A stretch of 64,000 nt of DNA. It comes from Allorhizobium ampelinum S4. Lineage in GTDB: Bacteria > Pseudomonadota > Alphaproteobacteria > Rhizobiales > Rhizobiaceae. This document shows, one piece after another, positions 52,936-61,935 of this stretch. The stretch is taken from contig NC_011989.1 of the NCBI RefSeq assembly GCF_000016285.1, positions 2,917,001 through 2,981,000 of the forward strand, written 5' to 3'. The notes under the pieces are model-generated. The model saw only the letters and a list, made by a program, of their open reading frames with translations. It did not search any database and was not told the origin of the DNA. Both the position numbers and the translations under genes were made by a program. Within the stretch, counting starts at the first letter, position 1, and each line of letters begins with the position of its first letter.

Positions 52936-53613
52936 ATGATGCATGACCCGGCCACCAAGCTGGTGATCTTTGATTGCGACGGCGTGCTGGTCGATAGCGA
53001 GCCGATCTCTGTCGAGGTCATGGTGGCCGAGTTTCAAAAAGCCGGCGTGGCGATTGATGCGGATTATGTCTATCGCAACTTCCTTGGCCGCAGCATGGCA
53101 ACGGTGGTGGACACCGCCCGAGAGGAATTTTCATTTGCCATTGGTGAGAGCTTTCTGAGCGGTCTGCGCACCCATCTGTATGAACGCTTCCGGCAGGATT
53201 TAAAGCCGATTTCCGGCCTACACACCGCACTCGACGATCTCAGCAAAGCGGGCATTCACTGGTGCGTGGCCTCCTCCAGCCAGCCAGATCGCATTGCTCT
53301 GTCACTTAGCGTCACCGGGTTGATCGAGCGTTTTCAGCCCCATATTTTCAGCGCCACCATGGTGAAAAACGGCAAGCCCGCACCGGACCTGTTTCTGTAT
53401 ACCGCCGAGAAAATGGCAACACAACCACACCAATGTGTGGTGGTGGAAGATAGCCCCGCAGGCCTCACCGCCGCCCGCGCCGCTGGCATGCGCGCCTTAG
53501 CCTTTACCGGCGGCGGCCATGCGTTGGGCGAAATCTACCACGACAGCATTGACGCCCTGAAGCCAGACGCCAAATTTGACGCCATGGCCAATCTGGTTCA
53601 GTTTGTCTTATAA
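52936..53613 (+). CDS. HAD-superfamily sugar-phosphate phosphatase/mutase-like
   Basis: 225 residues. IFDCDGVLVDSEP (motif I, DxD), SSSQPDRI (motif II), K152 region in MVKNGKPAPDLFLYTAEKM (motif III) and VEDSPAGLTAARAAG (motif IV) place it in the HAD-IA subfamily with beta-phosphoglucomutase and 2-deoxyglucose-6-phosphate phosphatase. Cytosolic. It starts 8 bp after mtlK and 25 bp before the FGGY kinase, so the three form an operon. A role in removing phosphate from dead-end polyol phosphates is an inference. Confidence 0.88.
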   Translation: MMHDPATKLVIFDCDGVLVDSEPISVEVMVAEFQKAGVAIDADYVYRNFLGRSMATVVDTAREEFSFAIGESFLSGLRTHLYERFRQDLKPISGLHTALDDLSKAGIHWCVASSSQPDRIALSLSVTGLIERFQPHIFSATMVKNGKPAPDLFLYTAEKMATQPHQCVVVEDSPAGLTAARAAGMRALAFTGGGHALGEIYHDSIDALKPDAKFDAMANLVQFVL

Positions 53614-53638
53614 GCATTAGGGCGGAAACAAATTCATC

Positions 53639-55210
53639 ATGCGAGATCATCTGATTGCGGTGGATGTCGGCACCGGCAGCGCGCGTGCCGGTGTCGTGAC
53701 GCGCACCGGTCGCCTGCTGGCCCGGCGCGAACACCCGATCCTGCTGTCTCGCCCAAGCGATGAGCGTGGCGAACACAATTCCCAGGATATCTGGGAGGCC
53801 TGCTGTATTGCGGTCAAGGCAGCGCTTGCCGAGGCTGGTATCGGTCCCGCAGCCATTGCCGGTATTGGTTTCGATGCCACCTGCTCGCTGGTGCTGCTTG
53901 ACAGAAGCGGCCAGCCGCTCTGCCTGAATGGGGAGGATGGTTTCGACACAATTTCCTGGCTGGATCACCGCGCCACGGCTGAAGCCGAAGAATGCGGACA
54001 TATCGATCATCCGGTGCTGCACCACAATGGCCGGGTCATCTCCCCTGAAGCCGAAATCCCCAAGCTGATGTGGCTGAAGCGTCATCGCCCGGATCTCTGG
54101 CAAAGACTGGGTTTAGCCTTCGATCTCGCTGATTTCCTCACCTGGAAGGCGACGGGCAGCCCGGCGCGGTCGCTCTGCACTCTGACATCGAAATGGATGT
54201 TTTTCGGCCACAGCAAGCCCGGCTGGCAACAGGATTTTCTGGACCGCATCGGGCTGGATGACCTGGTGGCCCGCGCAGGCTTACCAGAAGAGGCGGTTGC
54301 GGTCGGCAAAAGCGTCGGCACCCTCAGCACCGACGCTGCGGACGCGCTGGGTCTTATTCCTGGCACTCCCGTTGCCGCAGGCATGGTTGATGCCTATGCA
54401 GGCGCGCTTGGCGTGTTGGGATCAACGGATCTCTCAGACCCTGACCTCAACCACGTGGCGATGATCGGCGGTACCTCCAGCTGCCTGATTGCGCTCCGGC
54501 CCCAGCCTCTTTACGGCTTCAGCCTCTGGGGGCCTTATTTCGGGGCGATCTTTCCAGATCTCTGGCTGGTGGAGGCCGGACAATCGGCCACAGGCGCGCT
54601 TCTCAATCATCTTGTCCGCAGTCATGCGGAAGGCGGCGAACCGAGCATCGACAACCATCGCCGCATCATTGCCCGGATCGCTGAATTACGTGCCCACGAA
54701 GGCGCGTCGTTCGGCCAGAAAATCAACGTCCTGCCGGATTTTCATGGCAACCGCTCGCCCTTTGCCGATCCGAACCTGACGGGAACAATCTCCGGCCTGA
54801 CGCTGGATGCCTCGTTTGACGGGCTCTGCCGTCTCTATTGGCGGGCCTGTGTCGGCATTGTGCTTGGCCTGCGCCAGATCGTCGAGACGCTCGGCAAGGA
54901 CGGTATAGGCCCGCTGCGCCTGCATCTCACCGGCGGTCACGTCAAAAACCCGCTTCTGGTTGAGCTTTACGCCGAGGCGACCGGCTGCGAACTGGTGGTG
55001 GCCGACGGCACAGATGCCGTGCTGATTGGCACCGCCATCAATGCCGCCAGCGCCGCCGGCCTTTATCCCGGCCTTGCTGAGGCAGGCGCAGCCATGGCCG
55101 AACCAGGGCGGCTCGTCGTGCCGAACCCAGATATGAAAGGCATTTACGACCGCGACTATGCCCGTTTTCTCGCCATGCAGCGGCACCGGGCCGAGCTGGA
55201 CGCGATCTGA
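53639..55210 (+). CDS. FGGY-family carbohydrate kinase (ribulokinase type)
   Basis: 523 residues. DHLIAVDVGTGSARAGVVTRTG at the start is the phosphate-1 motif; later GMVDAYAGALGVLG, MIGGTSSCLIAL and the C-terminal LTGGHVKNPLLVELYAEATG adenosine motif complete an FGGY kinase. The Ala/Gly-rich DVGTGSARAG and size point to the D-ribulokinase/YPCarbK subgroup, also called D-ribulose/D-xylulose kinase in polyol operons. It phosphorylates the ketose made by the dehydrogenases. It is the last gene of the polyol operon. No terminator was seen before mnmA. Confidence 0.87.
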   Translation: MRDHLIAVDVGTGSARAGVVTRTGRLLARREHPILLSRPSDERGEHNSQDIWEACCIAVKAALAEAGIGPAAIAGIGFDATCSLVLLDRSGQPLCLNGEDGFDTISWLDHRATAEAEECGHIDHPVLHHNGRVISPEAEIPKLMWLKRHRPDLWQRLGLAFDLADFLTWKATGSPARSLCTLTSKWMFFGHSKPGWQQDFLDRIGLDDLVARAGLPEEAVAVGKSVGTLSTDAADALGLIPGTPVAAGMVDAYAGALGVLGSTDLSDPDLNHVAMIGGTSSCLIALRPQPLYGFSLWGPYFGAIFPDLWLVEAGQSATGALLNHLVRSHAEGGEPSIDNHRRIIARIAELRAHEGASFGQKINVLPDFHGNRSPFADPNLTGTISGLTLDASFDGLCRLYWRACVGIVLGLRQIVETLGKDGIGPLRLHLTGGHVKNPLLVELYAEATGCELVVADGTDAVLIGTAINAASAAGLYPGLAEAGAAMAEPGRLVVPNPDMKGIYDRDYARFLAMQRHRAELDAI

Positions 55211-55421
55211 GCGGCAAAAGCACCACCATAACGGACACGAAAACACCGGTCTTGATTGCGCGGCCAATTGTTTCTATATCGAGCGGGAATTGGCTGATAT
55301 AAAGATAAGCCAAGCTGCATCGTGCAAGCTGCATTGTGAATGACCCGCTCTTCCTGCCCATGGCGTTGCTCAAGGCCCGCCCGCAGCAGCCGAGAACGGT
55401 CTTCTCGCAGACATTTGAGAA

Positions 55422-56630
55422 ATGACGCGCCCCGTGAATACGCTGGATTTTGACAAGAGACCGGAAGATACCCGCGTTGTCGTCGCCATGTCAGGCGGCG
55501 TCGATAGTTCTGTCGTGGCCGGAATCTTGAAACGCGAAGGCTATGATGTGCTGGGCATCACCCTCCAGCTTTACGACCATGGCGCCGCCGTGCACCGGGC
55601 CGGGTCCTGTTGCGCCGGTCAGGATATCGACGATGCGCGCCGGGTCTGCGAGACGCTGGGCATTCCCCATTATGTGCTGGATTACGAACAGCGCTTCCGC
55701 GACACGGTGATCAATCCGTTCATGGACAGCTATATCGCCGGCGAAACGCCGATCCCCTGCGTGGCCTGCAACCAAACGGTCAAATTCGCCGATCTTCTGG
55801 CCACCGCCCGCGAGCTTGGGGCCGACGCGCTGGCCACCGGTCACTATATCCGTTCACGCGCCACGCCTCTGCCGAACGATCCGGGCCACCGCGCCCTGTT
55901 TCGTCCCATCGACAGCGAGCGCGACCAGAGTTATTTCCTGTTTGCCACCACCCAGGAACAGATCGATTATCTGCGCTTTCCGCTGGGCGGCCTGTCCAAG
56001 GCCGAGACCCGTAAGCTGGCCGAGGACATGGGCCTCGTCGTCGCGCAAAAGGCCGACAGCCAGGATATCTGTTTCGTGCCGCAGGGCAAATATGCCGATA
56101 TCATCAACAAGCTGAAGCCCAACGCGGCATTGAGCGGCGATATCGTCCATCTCGATGGCCGGGTTCTGGGCCAGCATGAAGGCATCCTGCACTATACGAT
56201 CGGCCAGCGCAAAGGCTTGGGCGTTGCCACCGGCGAGCCGCTTTACGTCGTCTATCTGGACGCCCGGTCGCGCCGGGTCATCGTCGGGCCGCGTGAAGCG
56301 CTGGAAACCCGCCGCGTCTATCTGCGCGACATCAACTGGCTGGGCGACCGCGCCATCGAGGATGAGGCAAGCGGCGGTTTTGCCTGTTTTGCCAAGGTGC
56401 GCTCCACCCGTCCCCCTGCCCCGGCCCATCTGCATGCCGATGAAACCGGCATTTATGTAGACCTCGACATGGGAGAAGCTGGCGTTGCGCCGGGACAGGC
56501 CTGCGTGCTCTATTCGGGCGAAGGCGCCGACGCCCGTGTCTATGGCGGCGGCTTTATCGAACGCTCGGAACGCCAGGCCGAAGCCGAGACCTTCCTGAAG
56601 GCGCTTCTGGCGGGCGCGCAAGCCGCCTAA
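55422..56630 (+). CDS. mnmA: tRNA-specific 2-thiouridylase
   Basis: Transfers sulfur to U34 of Lys/Glu/Gln tRNAs. 402 residues. The PP-loop SGGVDSSV (about 24-31) binds ATP; the catalytic cysteines occur in the [10 protein letters not shown] and [12 protein letters not shown] regions, and [13 protein letters not shown] plus the C-terminal beta barrel follow. It has a 30-residue N-terminal extension before the PP-loop. ATG 55422 has GAGAA upstream. Stop is followed by an intrinsic terminator and tRNA-Met; the gene stands alone after the polyol operon with a 211-bp gap. Confidence 0.94.
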   Translation: MTRPVNTLDFDKRPEDTRVVVAMSGGVDSSVVAGILKREGYDVLGITLQLYDHGAAVHRAGSCCAGQDIDDARRVCETLGIPHYVLDYEQRFRDTVINPFMDSYIAGETPIPCVACNQTVKFADLLATARELGADALATGHYIRSRATPLPNDPGHRALFRPIDSERDQSYFLFATTQEQIDYLRFPLGGLSKAETRKLAEDMGLVVAQKADSQDICFVPQGKYADIINKLKPNAALSGDIVHLDGRVLGQHEGILHYTIGQRKGLGVATGEPLYVVYLDARSRRVIVGPREALETRRVYLRDINWLGDRAIEDEASGGFACFAKVRSTRPPAPAHLHADETGIYVDLDMGEAGVAPGQACVLYSGEGADARVYGGGFIERSERQAEAETFLKALLAGAQAA

Positions 56631-56668
56631 CCGCTTGTTGTCACAAGGCAAAATTCACATAATGCAAC

Positions 56669-56694
56669 AGGACCGTTACCAGCGGTCCTTTTTT
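56669..56694 (+). terminator. Intrinsic terminator of mnmA
   Basis: AGGACCG (56669-56675), 7-nt loop, CGGTCCT (56683-56689) then a T run (56689-56694), 38 bp past the stop codon. Confidence 0.8.
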
Positions 56695-56707
56695 GCATTT
56701 TGCCTGC

Positions 56708-56737
56708 TTGACTTTGCAACGACGCTCGCCTTATAAG
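56708..56737 (+). promoter_or_regulatory. Sigma-70 promoter of tRNA-Met
   Basis: TTGACT (56708-56713), 18-bp spacer, TATAAG (56732-56737), 51 bp before the tRNA 5' end. A close match to the vegetative consensus. Confidence 0.55.
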
Positions 56738-56788
56738 CCGCCCATCGCTTCGGACAGCTTTCTCGACAAGCAAAAGTCCTTGAGGTGC

Positions 56789-56865
56789 GGCGGGATAGCT
56801 CAGGTGGTTAGAGCGTGGGATTCATAACCCCAAGGTCGGCGGTTCAAGTCCGCCTCCCGCTACCA
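56789..56865 (+). tRNA. tRNA-Met (CAT), elongator type
   Basis: 77 nt. Acceptor GGCGGGA/TCCCGCT with a G1-U72 wobble, D-arm AGCTCAGGTGGTTAGAGC, anticodon CAT (56823-56825) in loop TTCATAA, variable loop AGGTC, T-arm GGCGG TTCAAGT CCGCC, and encoded CCA end (56863-56865). Not the initiator, which would have C1/A11-type features and a GGG/CCC stack at 29-31/39-41. The lowest anticodon-stem pair (A31-C39) is a mismatch, a small oddity. Confidence 0.93.
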
Positions 56866-56960
56866 TTCTTCAAAAAACCAGACCTTTAAATATCAGCCAT
56901 GGCTGGTTTTATTTTGGCGACCTTTTTCCATCCCGGCATCTACTTCACTGAGAGTCTGTC

Positions 56961-56998
56961 AGGTTTAGATTGAGCCAGACAAACTCTAGGTTTTCCCT
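56961..56998. repeat. Partial repeat ending AGACAAACTCTAGG
   Basis: AGACAAACTCTAGG (56982-56995) is shared with the hairpin repeat at 28753-28803. Part of the ~295-bp gap before the TonB receptor, which is A+T rich (57000-57080) and holds a weak GTCAA-N8-TTGAC inverted repeat (57062-57079) but no clear iron box. Confidence 0.4.
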
Positions 56999-57160
56999 GA
57001 AAACCTCTAAAAGCTCTATCTTTTAAAGGCATTTTTAAACAAATAAAACCTTCGTGGATTTGTCAATTTTAAAGTTGACTCCGTTTGTATAGTTCATATT
57101 GTCCGCCTGTGACGGAGACGGGATATCTCCTCACGCCGACAGCATGAAGGAAGGCGGAGT

Positions 57161-59317
57161 ATGACGAAAATGACGAAGGGGGCCGGTGGACGCGCGCAGC
57201 CTGCGGACCGGATGATGTCCAGACATGGACAATTGCTGCTGGGCAGTATTGCCGGTCTGGCGCTGATTGCCGCCGCCTCGCAAGCCTGGTCGCAAGAGAA
57301 GGAAACGGAACTCTCGACCATTACCGTTCAGGGCAAATCCTCGGCCACAGGCCCGGATGCCAATATCGTCGCCAAGGAGACGACTGTCGGCAGCAAGACC
57401 GATACACCGATCATCGACATTCCCCAGGCCGTCTCCGTTGTCACCCTGAAGGAAATGGAAACGCGCGGCGTCAGTGACATGCAGGCTGCCGTTGCCTATA
57501 CGTCCGGTGTGGTTGTCGATGAATTCGGCTCCGACGATCGCTACGACTATTACCGTATTCGCGGCTTCGACACGACCACGCTCGGCATCTATCGCGATGG
57601 CCTGAGTGCGCGCATTCCCGCCTGGTTTACCGCAGCGCGCACCGAACCCTACGGCCTGGAACGCGTGGAAGTGCTGAAAGGCTCGACCTCCACTCTGTTC
57701 GGCCTCAACGGTCCGGGCGGGATGATCAATGCCGTCACCAAGCATCCGACCGACACGTTCCATGCCGAGGTCTATACCACCTTCGGCGACAACCATATCG
57801 AAACCGGCACGGATTTCGGCGGCCCGATCGACAAGGACGGGGTCTTCACCTACCGGATTACCGCCAAATGGCAGAACGCCGACCTGGGCTCGGATTATTC
57901 CAACGACGACCGGATCTACATCGCTCCGGCCCTGACCATCAGCCCGGACGAGAGCACCTCGCTGACCTTCCTGACCGACTACAACAAGCGCGACACCACG
58001 CCGGCCCTGGGCTTCCCAGCCGGTCTCGACGTCGATACAACCCGGTTCTACGGCGAGCCGGACTTCAACAAGTTCGACACGATCCAGAAGGATGTCGGCT
58101 ACGAGTTCCGCCACGAGATCACCGAGGGTCTGACCTTCCGGCAGAATGCCCGCTACTCGCATGTGGACCTGGATTATGAGACAGTCTATGGCGCCAGCAC
58201 AGATTCGAGCGTCAATCGGGAAGCCTATGCCGTGGACGGCGTGGCGGATCGCTTCGCCATCGACAATCAACTGGAATATGACACCAGCACGGCTCGCCTC
58301 GACAGCAAGACTTTGCTGGGTGTTGACTATGCCTATGACAGCACCCATGAAGTCATTGGCTATGGCTCGGCCCCGGGCATCGACATCAACAATCCGGTGT
58401 ATTGCGGTCGCTCCTGCGTGTCTCTCGATCCCTATCTCGATTGGAAGGTCAAGCAGAAGGCACTCGGCGTCTACGCCCAGGAACAGCTGACGCTGGATGA
58501 CCGCTGGATTCTGACGCTGGGCGGGCGCTATGATTACGTCAATACCGAAGCCGACTATCTCTATACCGGCACGAGCGACAATAACACGTCGGAAGCCTTC
58601 ACCAAGCGGATCGGCTTGAGCTACAAGATCACACCGGAACTTGCTGCCTATGCCAATTATTCCACGTCCTTCCAGCCGCTGGTGACCCCGACCGCCAATG
58701 GCTATTCCGTTGAAGGCTCCTTGAAGCCGCAGGAAGGCGAACAGTATGAAATCGGCTTGAAATACAAGCCCGACAGTTTCGACGCCATGTTCACGGTCGC
58801 CCTGTTCGACATAACCCAAACCAATGTTCCCTCCAACGTCACCCCCATACTACAGCGCCAGATCGGCAAGGTCGGGGTGCGCGGCGTGGAAGTGGAGGGC
58901 AAGGTGGCGCTCAACGACCGCTGGAACATGACGCTTGCCTATTCCTATTGGGATGCAGAGATCAAGGAAGACGGTACCGGCGGCGATGCCGGCAACCGAC
59001 CCGAGCGCGTTCCGAGAAACACCGCCTCGGCCTGGGTCGATTATACCATTCCCGGCAATGGCTGGCGCGGCGACCTGACGCTGGGCGGCGGTGTCCGTTA
59101 TGTCGGCTCCAGCTACGGCGATTCGGCCAATACCGTGAAGGTCGATGCCTATACCGTGGTCGATGCCATGGCGAGCTACAAGGTGACCGAAAACGTCACC
59201 TTCGCGATCAATGCCAAGAACCTGTTCGACAAGAAATACGTCACCACCACCTATTACGGCAGCTCCTACTACGGCGACCGCCGCACGGTTTTGGGGACAC
59301 TGAAATATACCTGGTAA
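57161..59317 (+). CDS. TonB-dependent ferric siderophore receptor (FhuA type)
   Basis: 718 residues, outer membrane. Signal peptide region about 20-45 (LLLGSIAGLALIAAASQAWSQ), TonB box around STITVQGKS, plug domain (about 65-190; PIIDIPQAVSVVTLKEM, YDYYRIRGFDTTTLGIYRDGL and ERVEVLKGSTSTLFGLNGPGGMINAVTK), and a 22-strand barrel ending in LKYTW with aromatic last residue. Matches the TonB-siderophor family (ferrichrome/hydroxamate receptors). It lies beside fhuCDB, so hydroxamate transport is likely. Long N terminus before the signal hydrophobic core suggests that the first ATG may be up to 18 codons early. Confidence 0.9.
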   Translation: MTKMTKGAGGRAQPADRMMSRHGQLLLGSIAGLALIAAASQAWSQEKETELSTITVQGKSSATGPDANIVAKETTVGSKTDTPIIDIPQAVSVVTLKEMETRGVSDMQAAVAYTSGVVVDEFGSDDRYDYYRIRGFDTTTLGIYRDGLSARIPAWFTAARTEPYGLERVEVLKGSTSTLFGLNGPGGMINAVTKHPTDTFHAEVYTTFGDNHIETGTDFGGPIDKDGVFTYRITAKWQNADLGSDYSNDDRIYIAPALTISPDESTSLTFLTDYNKRDTTPALGFPAGLDVDTTRFYGEPDFNKFDTIQKDVGYEFRHEITEGLTFRQNARYSHVDLDYETVYGASTDSSVNREAYAVDGVADRFAIDNQLEYDTSTARLDSKTLLGVDYAYDSTHEVIGYGSAPGIDINNPVYCGRSCVSLDPYLDWKVKQKALGVYAQEQLTLDDRWILTLGGRYDYVNTEADYLYTGTSDNNTSEAFTKRIGLSYKITPELAAYANYSTSFQPLVTPTANGYSVEGSLKPQEGEQYEIGLKYKPDSFDAMFTVALFDITQTNVPSNVTPILQRQIGKVGVRGVEVEGKVALNDRWNMTLAYSYWDAEIKEDGTGGDAGNRPERVPRNTASAWVDYTIPGNGWRGDLTLGGGVRYVGSSYGDSANTVKVDAYTVVDAMASYKVTENVTFAINAKNLFDKKYVTTTYYGSSYYGDRRTVLGTLKYTW

Positions 59318-59351
59318 CGGGTACGCAGTTATCAGAACACAAATCAACTGG

Positions 59352-59383
59352 ACCGGCGGCTTCGAAAGAAGTCGCCGGTTTTT
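59352..59383 (+). terminator. Intrinsic terminator of the TonB receptor gene
   Basis: ACCGGCGGCTTC (59352-59363), tetraloop GAAA, GAAGTCGCCGGT (59368-59379), then TTTT (59380-59383): 12-bp stem with one G-U, 35 bp past the stop. Confidence 0.9.
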
Positions 59384-59502
59384 GCACGTGCCGCAAGGCT
59401 GGTTAGCCATTGGACCGAAAATCAAGATTTGATTTGAAAATAAATATAATTAAAACAATATGATAAATTGAATTTAACGATGCGGATTTTCACCTCGATA
59501 CT

Positions 59503-59883
59503 CTATTGCTCGTTCTGCGGCAAACCGTCAGCGATATCGTAATAGTCACCCTTGTCGGCAACGAAGATATGCATTTTGAGCCGCGTCTGGGTGGGACCAT
59601 CGAAAGCGCCCATGGCAACGGCGATCCAGTCTCTTGCTGGCGGATCGAAGAACAGCGACGTTCCGCAGACTGAGCAGAAGCCGCGTCGTACCTTTTCCGA
59701 GGACTGATACCAACTGACAAAGTCACTGCCATGGATCTCTATTTTGTCTTTTGGCACATCGGCCGAGGCAAAATAATGGCCGGAATGCTTACGGCATTTA
59801 GAACAATGACAAGCATCCGGCGGCGGTAAATCACCGTTCACTTGAAAGCGAACAGCGCCGCAAAGACATGATCCCTTATGCAT
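59503..59883 (-). CDS. GFA-family zinc protein (glutathione-dependent formaldehyde-activating-like)
   Basis: 126 residues. GSCLCGAVRF at the N terminus (C-x-C), CHCSKCRKHSGHYFAS and FCSVCGTSLFF give the four-plus cysteines that bind zinc in the GFA/CENP-V domain. Cytoplasmic. The founding enzyme condenses formaldehyde with glutathione, but most family members act on unknown substrates or none. It lies between the TonB receptor and fhuB, convergent with the first and on the strand of the second, 72 bp apart; no obvious link to iron. Confidence 0.88.
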   Translation of the reverse strand: MHKGSCLCGAVRFQVNGDLPPPDACHCSKCRKHSGHYFASADVPKDKIEIHGSDFVSWYQSSEKVRRGFCSVCGTSLFFDPPARDWIAVAMGAFDGPTQTRLKMHIFVADKGDYYDIADGLPQNEQ

Positions 59884-59955
59884 GGGCTTTCTCCGTTCCC
59901 CCTCATCATCGCAACGAGCAAATCATGCCTGGAAACGGAAGTGCAAGAAAGCCCC

Positions 59956-61935
59956 TCAAGCCCTCCGGCGCATTAGCAGGATCAGCACCGGCGCGCCGAT
60001 CAGCGCGGAGACCAGGCCAGCGGCGATTTCGTAAGGGTGGACCAGGGTCCGGCCAATCCAGTCGGCCATCATCATCAGCACGCCGCCGATCAACACGGCA
60101 CCGGTCAGTTGCGGACCAGCGCGCAGCAATCCGGCCTCGCGGGCCAGATGCGGGGCCATCAGGCCGACGAAACTCAAGGGGCCGACGGTCAGGGTTGCCG
60201 CTCCGCTCAAAGCACCTGCCAGCAGCAGCAGCAGCAGGCGGGCGGGTGCGAGCGGCACGCCGAGTGCGCCTGCCGCCGATGGCCCCAGCGGCAACAGATC
60301 CAGCCAGCGGCGCAGTAGGGCGACAATCACCACCAGAGCCACGGCGATGACCGTCACCGTGATGGCACTCGTCATCGTGACATTATAGGTCGAGCCGCTC
60401 ATCCAACGCATCAGGAAGGTGGCGCGGGGATCACCGCTGGCCGCCAGTACGCCGACCACGGCATCGACCATGGCGCTCAGCGCAATGCCCGCCAGCAGTA
60501 CCCGTTCCGGCGCAAAACCAGCCCGGGCGGCAAACAGGAAAATCACCGCCAGCACAGTCAGAGAACCCGCCGCGGCAAAACCAAGTTGGGTGCCAAGACT
60601 TGGCGCCGCCAGGAAGAACACCGCCACCGTGACCCCGAAGGTTGCTCCGGCGCTGATGCCCAGCACTTCGGGGCTGGCCATTTCATTGCCGGTCAGCCGT
60701 TGCAGGATCAACCCGGCCACCGCCAGCATGGCGCCAGAGGCAAAAGCGGCCAACACGCGGGGAAAGCGCACAGGCAGAATTTCGCTGTAGAGCGAGGGGG
60801 ACAGAAAAGCCCAATCGCCGACGGTACTGCGCCCGAACAGCAGTGCCATGGCAATCAGCATCACGCCACCGATCAGCCCCACGATCAAGACCGTCCGCGT
60901 CGAGGCAAGATGCCGAGGTTTCGGCACTCGCTCGACCATGATCCGATGCCGGGTTTTCAACAGCGGCAGCAGCACCAGCAGCAGCGGCGAACCGAACAAG
61001 GCGGTGACGGCCCCGGTCGGCAGCATATCGCTGAATTGGTCGGCAAGCAGCAGCAATGCGCTATCGGCAAAGAATAGTAGTGCCGCACCGATCAGGGTCG
61101 ACCAGACCAAAAGCGCGCCGGAGCGCCGCGCGCCGGTCAACCGGGCAAGCGTTGGCGCCACAAGCCCGATAAAGCCGATCACCCCGACCGCGCTGGTGAC
61201 GAAAGCCGCCAGCAGCACCGCAAGCGTGATGGCGGCGGCGCGCAGATGGCCGGTCTTGACGCCAAGCGCCGAAGCCCCCGCCTCCCCCAGTTCGACGAGA
61301 GTAAGCGGCCGCAGCAACAGGGCAGCGGCCAGTGCCACCAGCCCGACCTTGGGCAGAAGGGTGAGCGCCGGAACCCAGCTTTGCTGCGCAAGCGACCCCG
61401 CCCCCCAGATGAACAGGCTGACCAGATAGCGCTCATTGAGCAGCACCAGCACGCTTGATAGCGCCCCGCACCACAGGCTGACCACCAGCCCGGACATAAC
61501 CAGCGAGAATGGTGAAAATCCACGCCGCAAACCCATCAGCAGCACCAGGCCCGCCGCAATGGCGCTCCCGGCCAGCGCCACCATATCGCGGCCAAAACCC
61601 AGCAGGCCGGGCGACAGCAGCAGCGCCAGGACGATGGCGAGATTGGCCCCCGCCGAAACGCCAAGCGTGGTCGGCGAGGCCAGCGGATTGCGCAGCACCT
61701 GCTGGAACAGCGCGCCCGACAGAGACAGCGCGCCCCCGCAGATGAACGCCATCGCCAAACGCGGCAGGGTGGCATTGTAAAGCACGGCATAATCAATGTC
61801 GTAACCGGCACTTTCAGGCCGCGCCAGCACCGGTGCGATGCCATGCCATGCCATCAGGCCCCCAAGACCGGCAAGCAGCAGGGTGACGAGGAGCGGACCT
61901 AGATAGGACGGTCTGGAAGAGAACGGAATATTCAT
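59956..61935 (-). CDS. fhuB: Ferric hydroxamate ABC permease FhuB (double-length)
   Basis: 659 residues from ATG 61935, matching the fused two-domain FhuB of E. coli. About 20 membrane helices in two homologous FecCD halves; each half contains the typical GVIGFIGLVAPTLARL-like (first half) and GPLSFVGLMAPHLAREAG (second half) coupling motif, which contacts the ATPase. The start overlaps the stop of fhuD by four bases (ATGA at 61932-61935); an in-frame extension to 62202 would lie inside fhuD and is rejected. Imports ferric hydroxamates with FhuD and FhuC. Confidence 0.95.
   Translation of the reverse strand: MNIPFSSRPSYLGPLLVTLLLAGLGGLMAWHGIAPVLARPESAGYDIDYAVLYNATLPRLAMAFICGGALSLSGALFQQVLRNPLASPTTLGVSAGANLAIVLALLLSPGLLGFGRDMVALAGSAIAAGLVLLMGLRRGFSPFSLVMSGLVVSLWCGALSSVLVLLNERYLVSLFIWGAGSLAQQSWVPALTLLPKVGLVALAAALLLRPLTLVELGEAGASALGVKTGHLRAAAITLAVLLAAFVTSAVGVIGFIGLVAPTLARLTGARRSGALLVWSTLIGAALLFFADSALLLLADQFSDMLPTGAVTALFGSPLLLVLLPLLKTRHRIMVERVPKPRHLASTRTVLIVGLIGGVMLIAMALLFGRSTVGDWAFLSPSLYSEILPVRFPRVLAAFASGAMLAVAGLILQRLTGNEMASPEVLGISAGATFGVTVAVFFLAAPSLGTQLGFAAAGSLTVLAVIFLFAARAGFAPERVLLAGIALSAMVDAVVGVLAASGDPRATFLMRWMSGSTYNVTMTSAITVTVIAVALVVIVALLRRWLDLLPLGPSAAGALGVPLAPARLLLLLLAGALSGAATLTVGPLSFVGLMAPHLAREAGLLRAGPQLTGAVLIGGVLMMMADWIGRTLVHPYEIAAGLVSALIGAPVLILLMRRRA

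Noticed and set aside
56789..56865. Initiator tRNA-fMet
   Set aside because: It lacks the C1-A72 type mispair and the 29-31 GGG/39-41 CCC stack of initiators; elongator features fit better.
57062..57079. Iron box before the TonB receptor
   Set aside because: The inverted repeat GTCAA-N8-TTGAC does not match the TGA-N9-TCA RirA consensus or an Irr box; kept only as a weak note.
57131..58819. 562-codon minus-strand frame inside the TonB receptor gene
   Set aside because: Low-complexity Gly/Val/Ile frame without start signal; the receptor on the plus strand has all expected domains.
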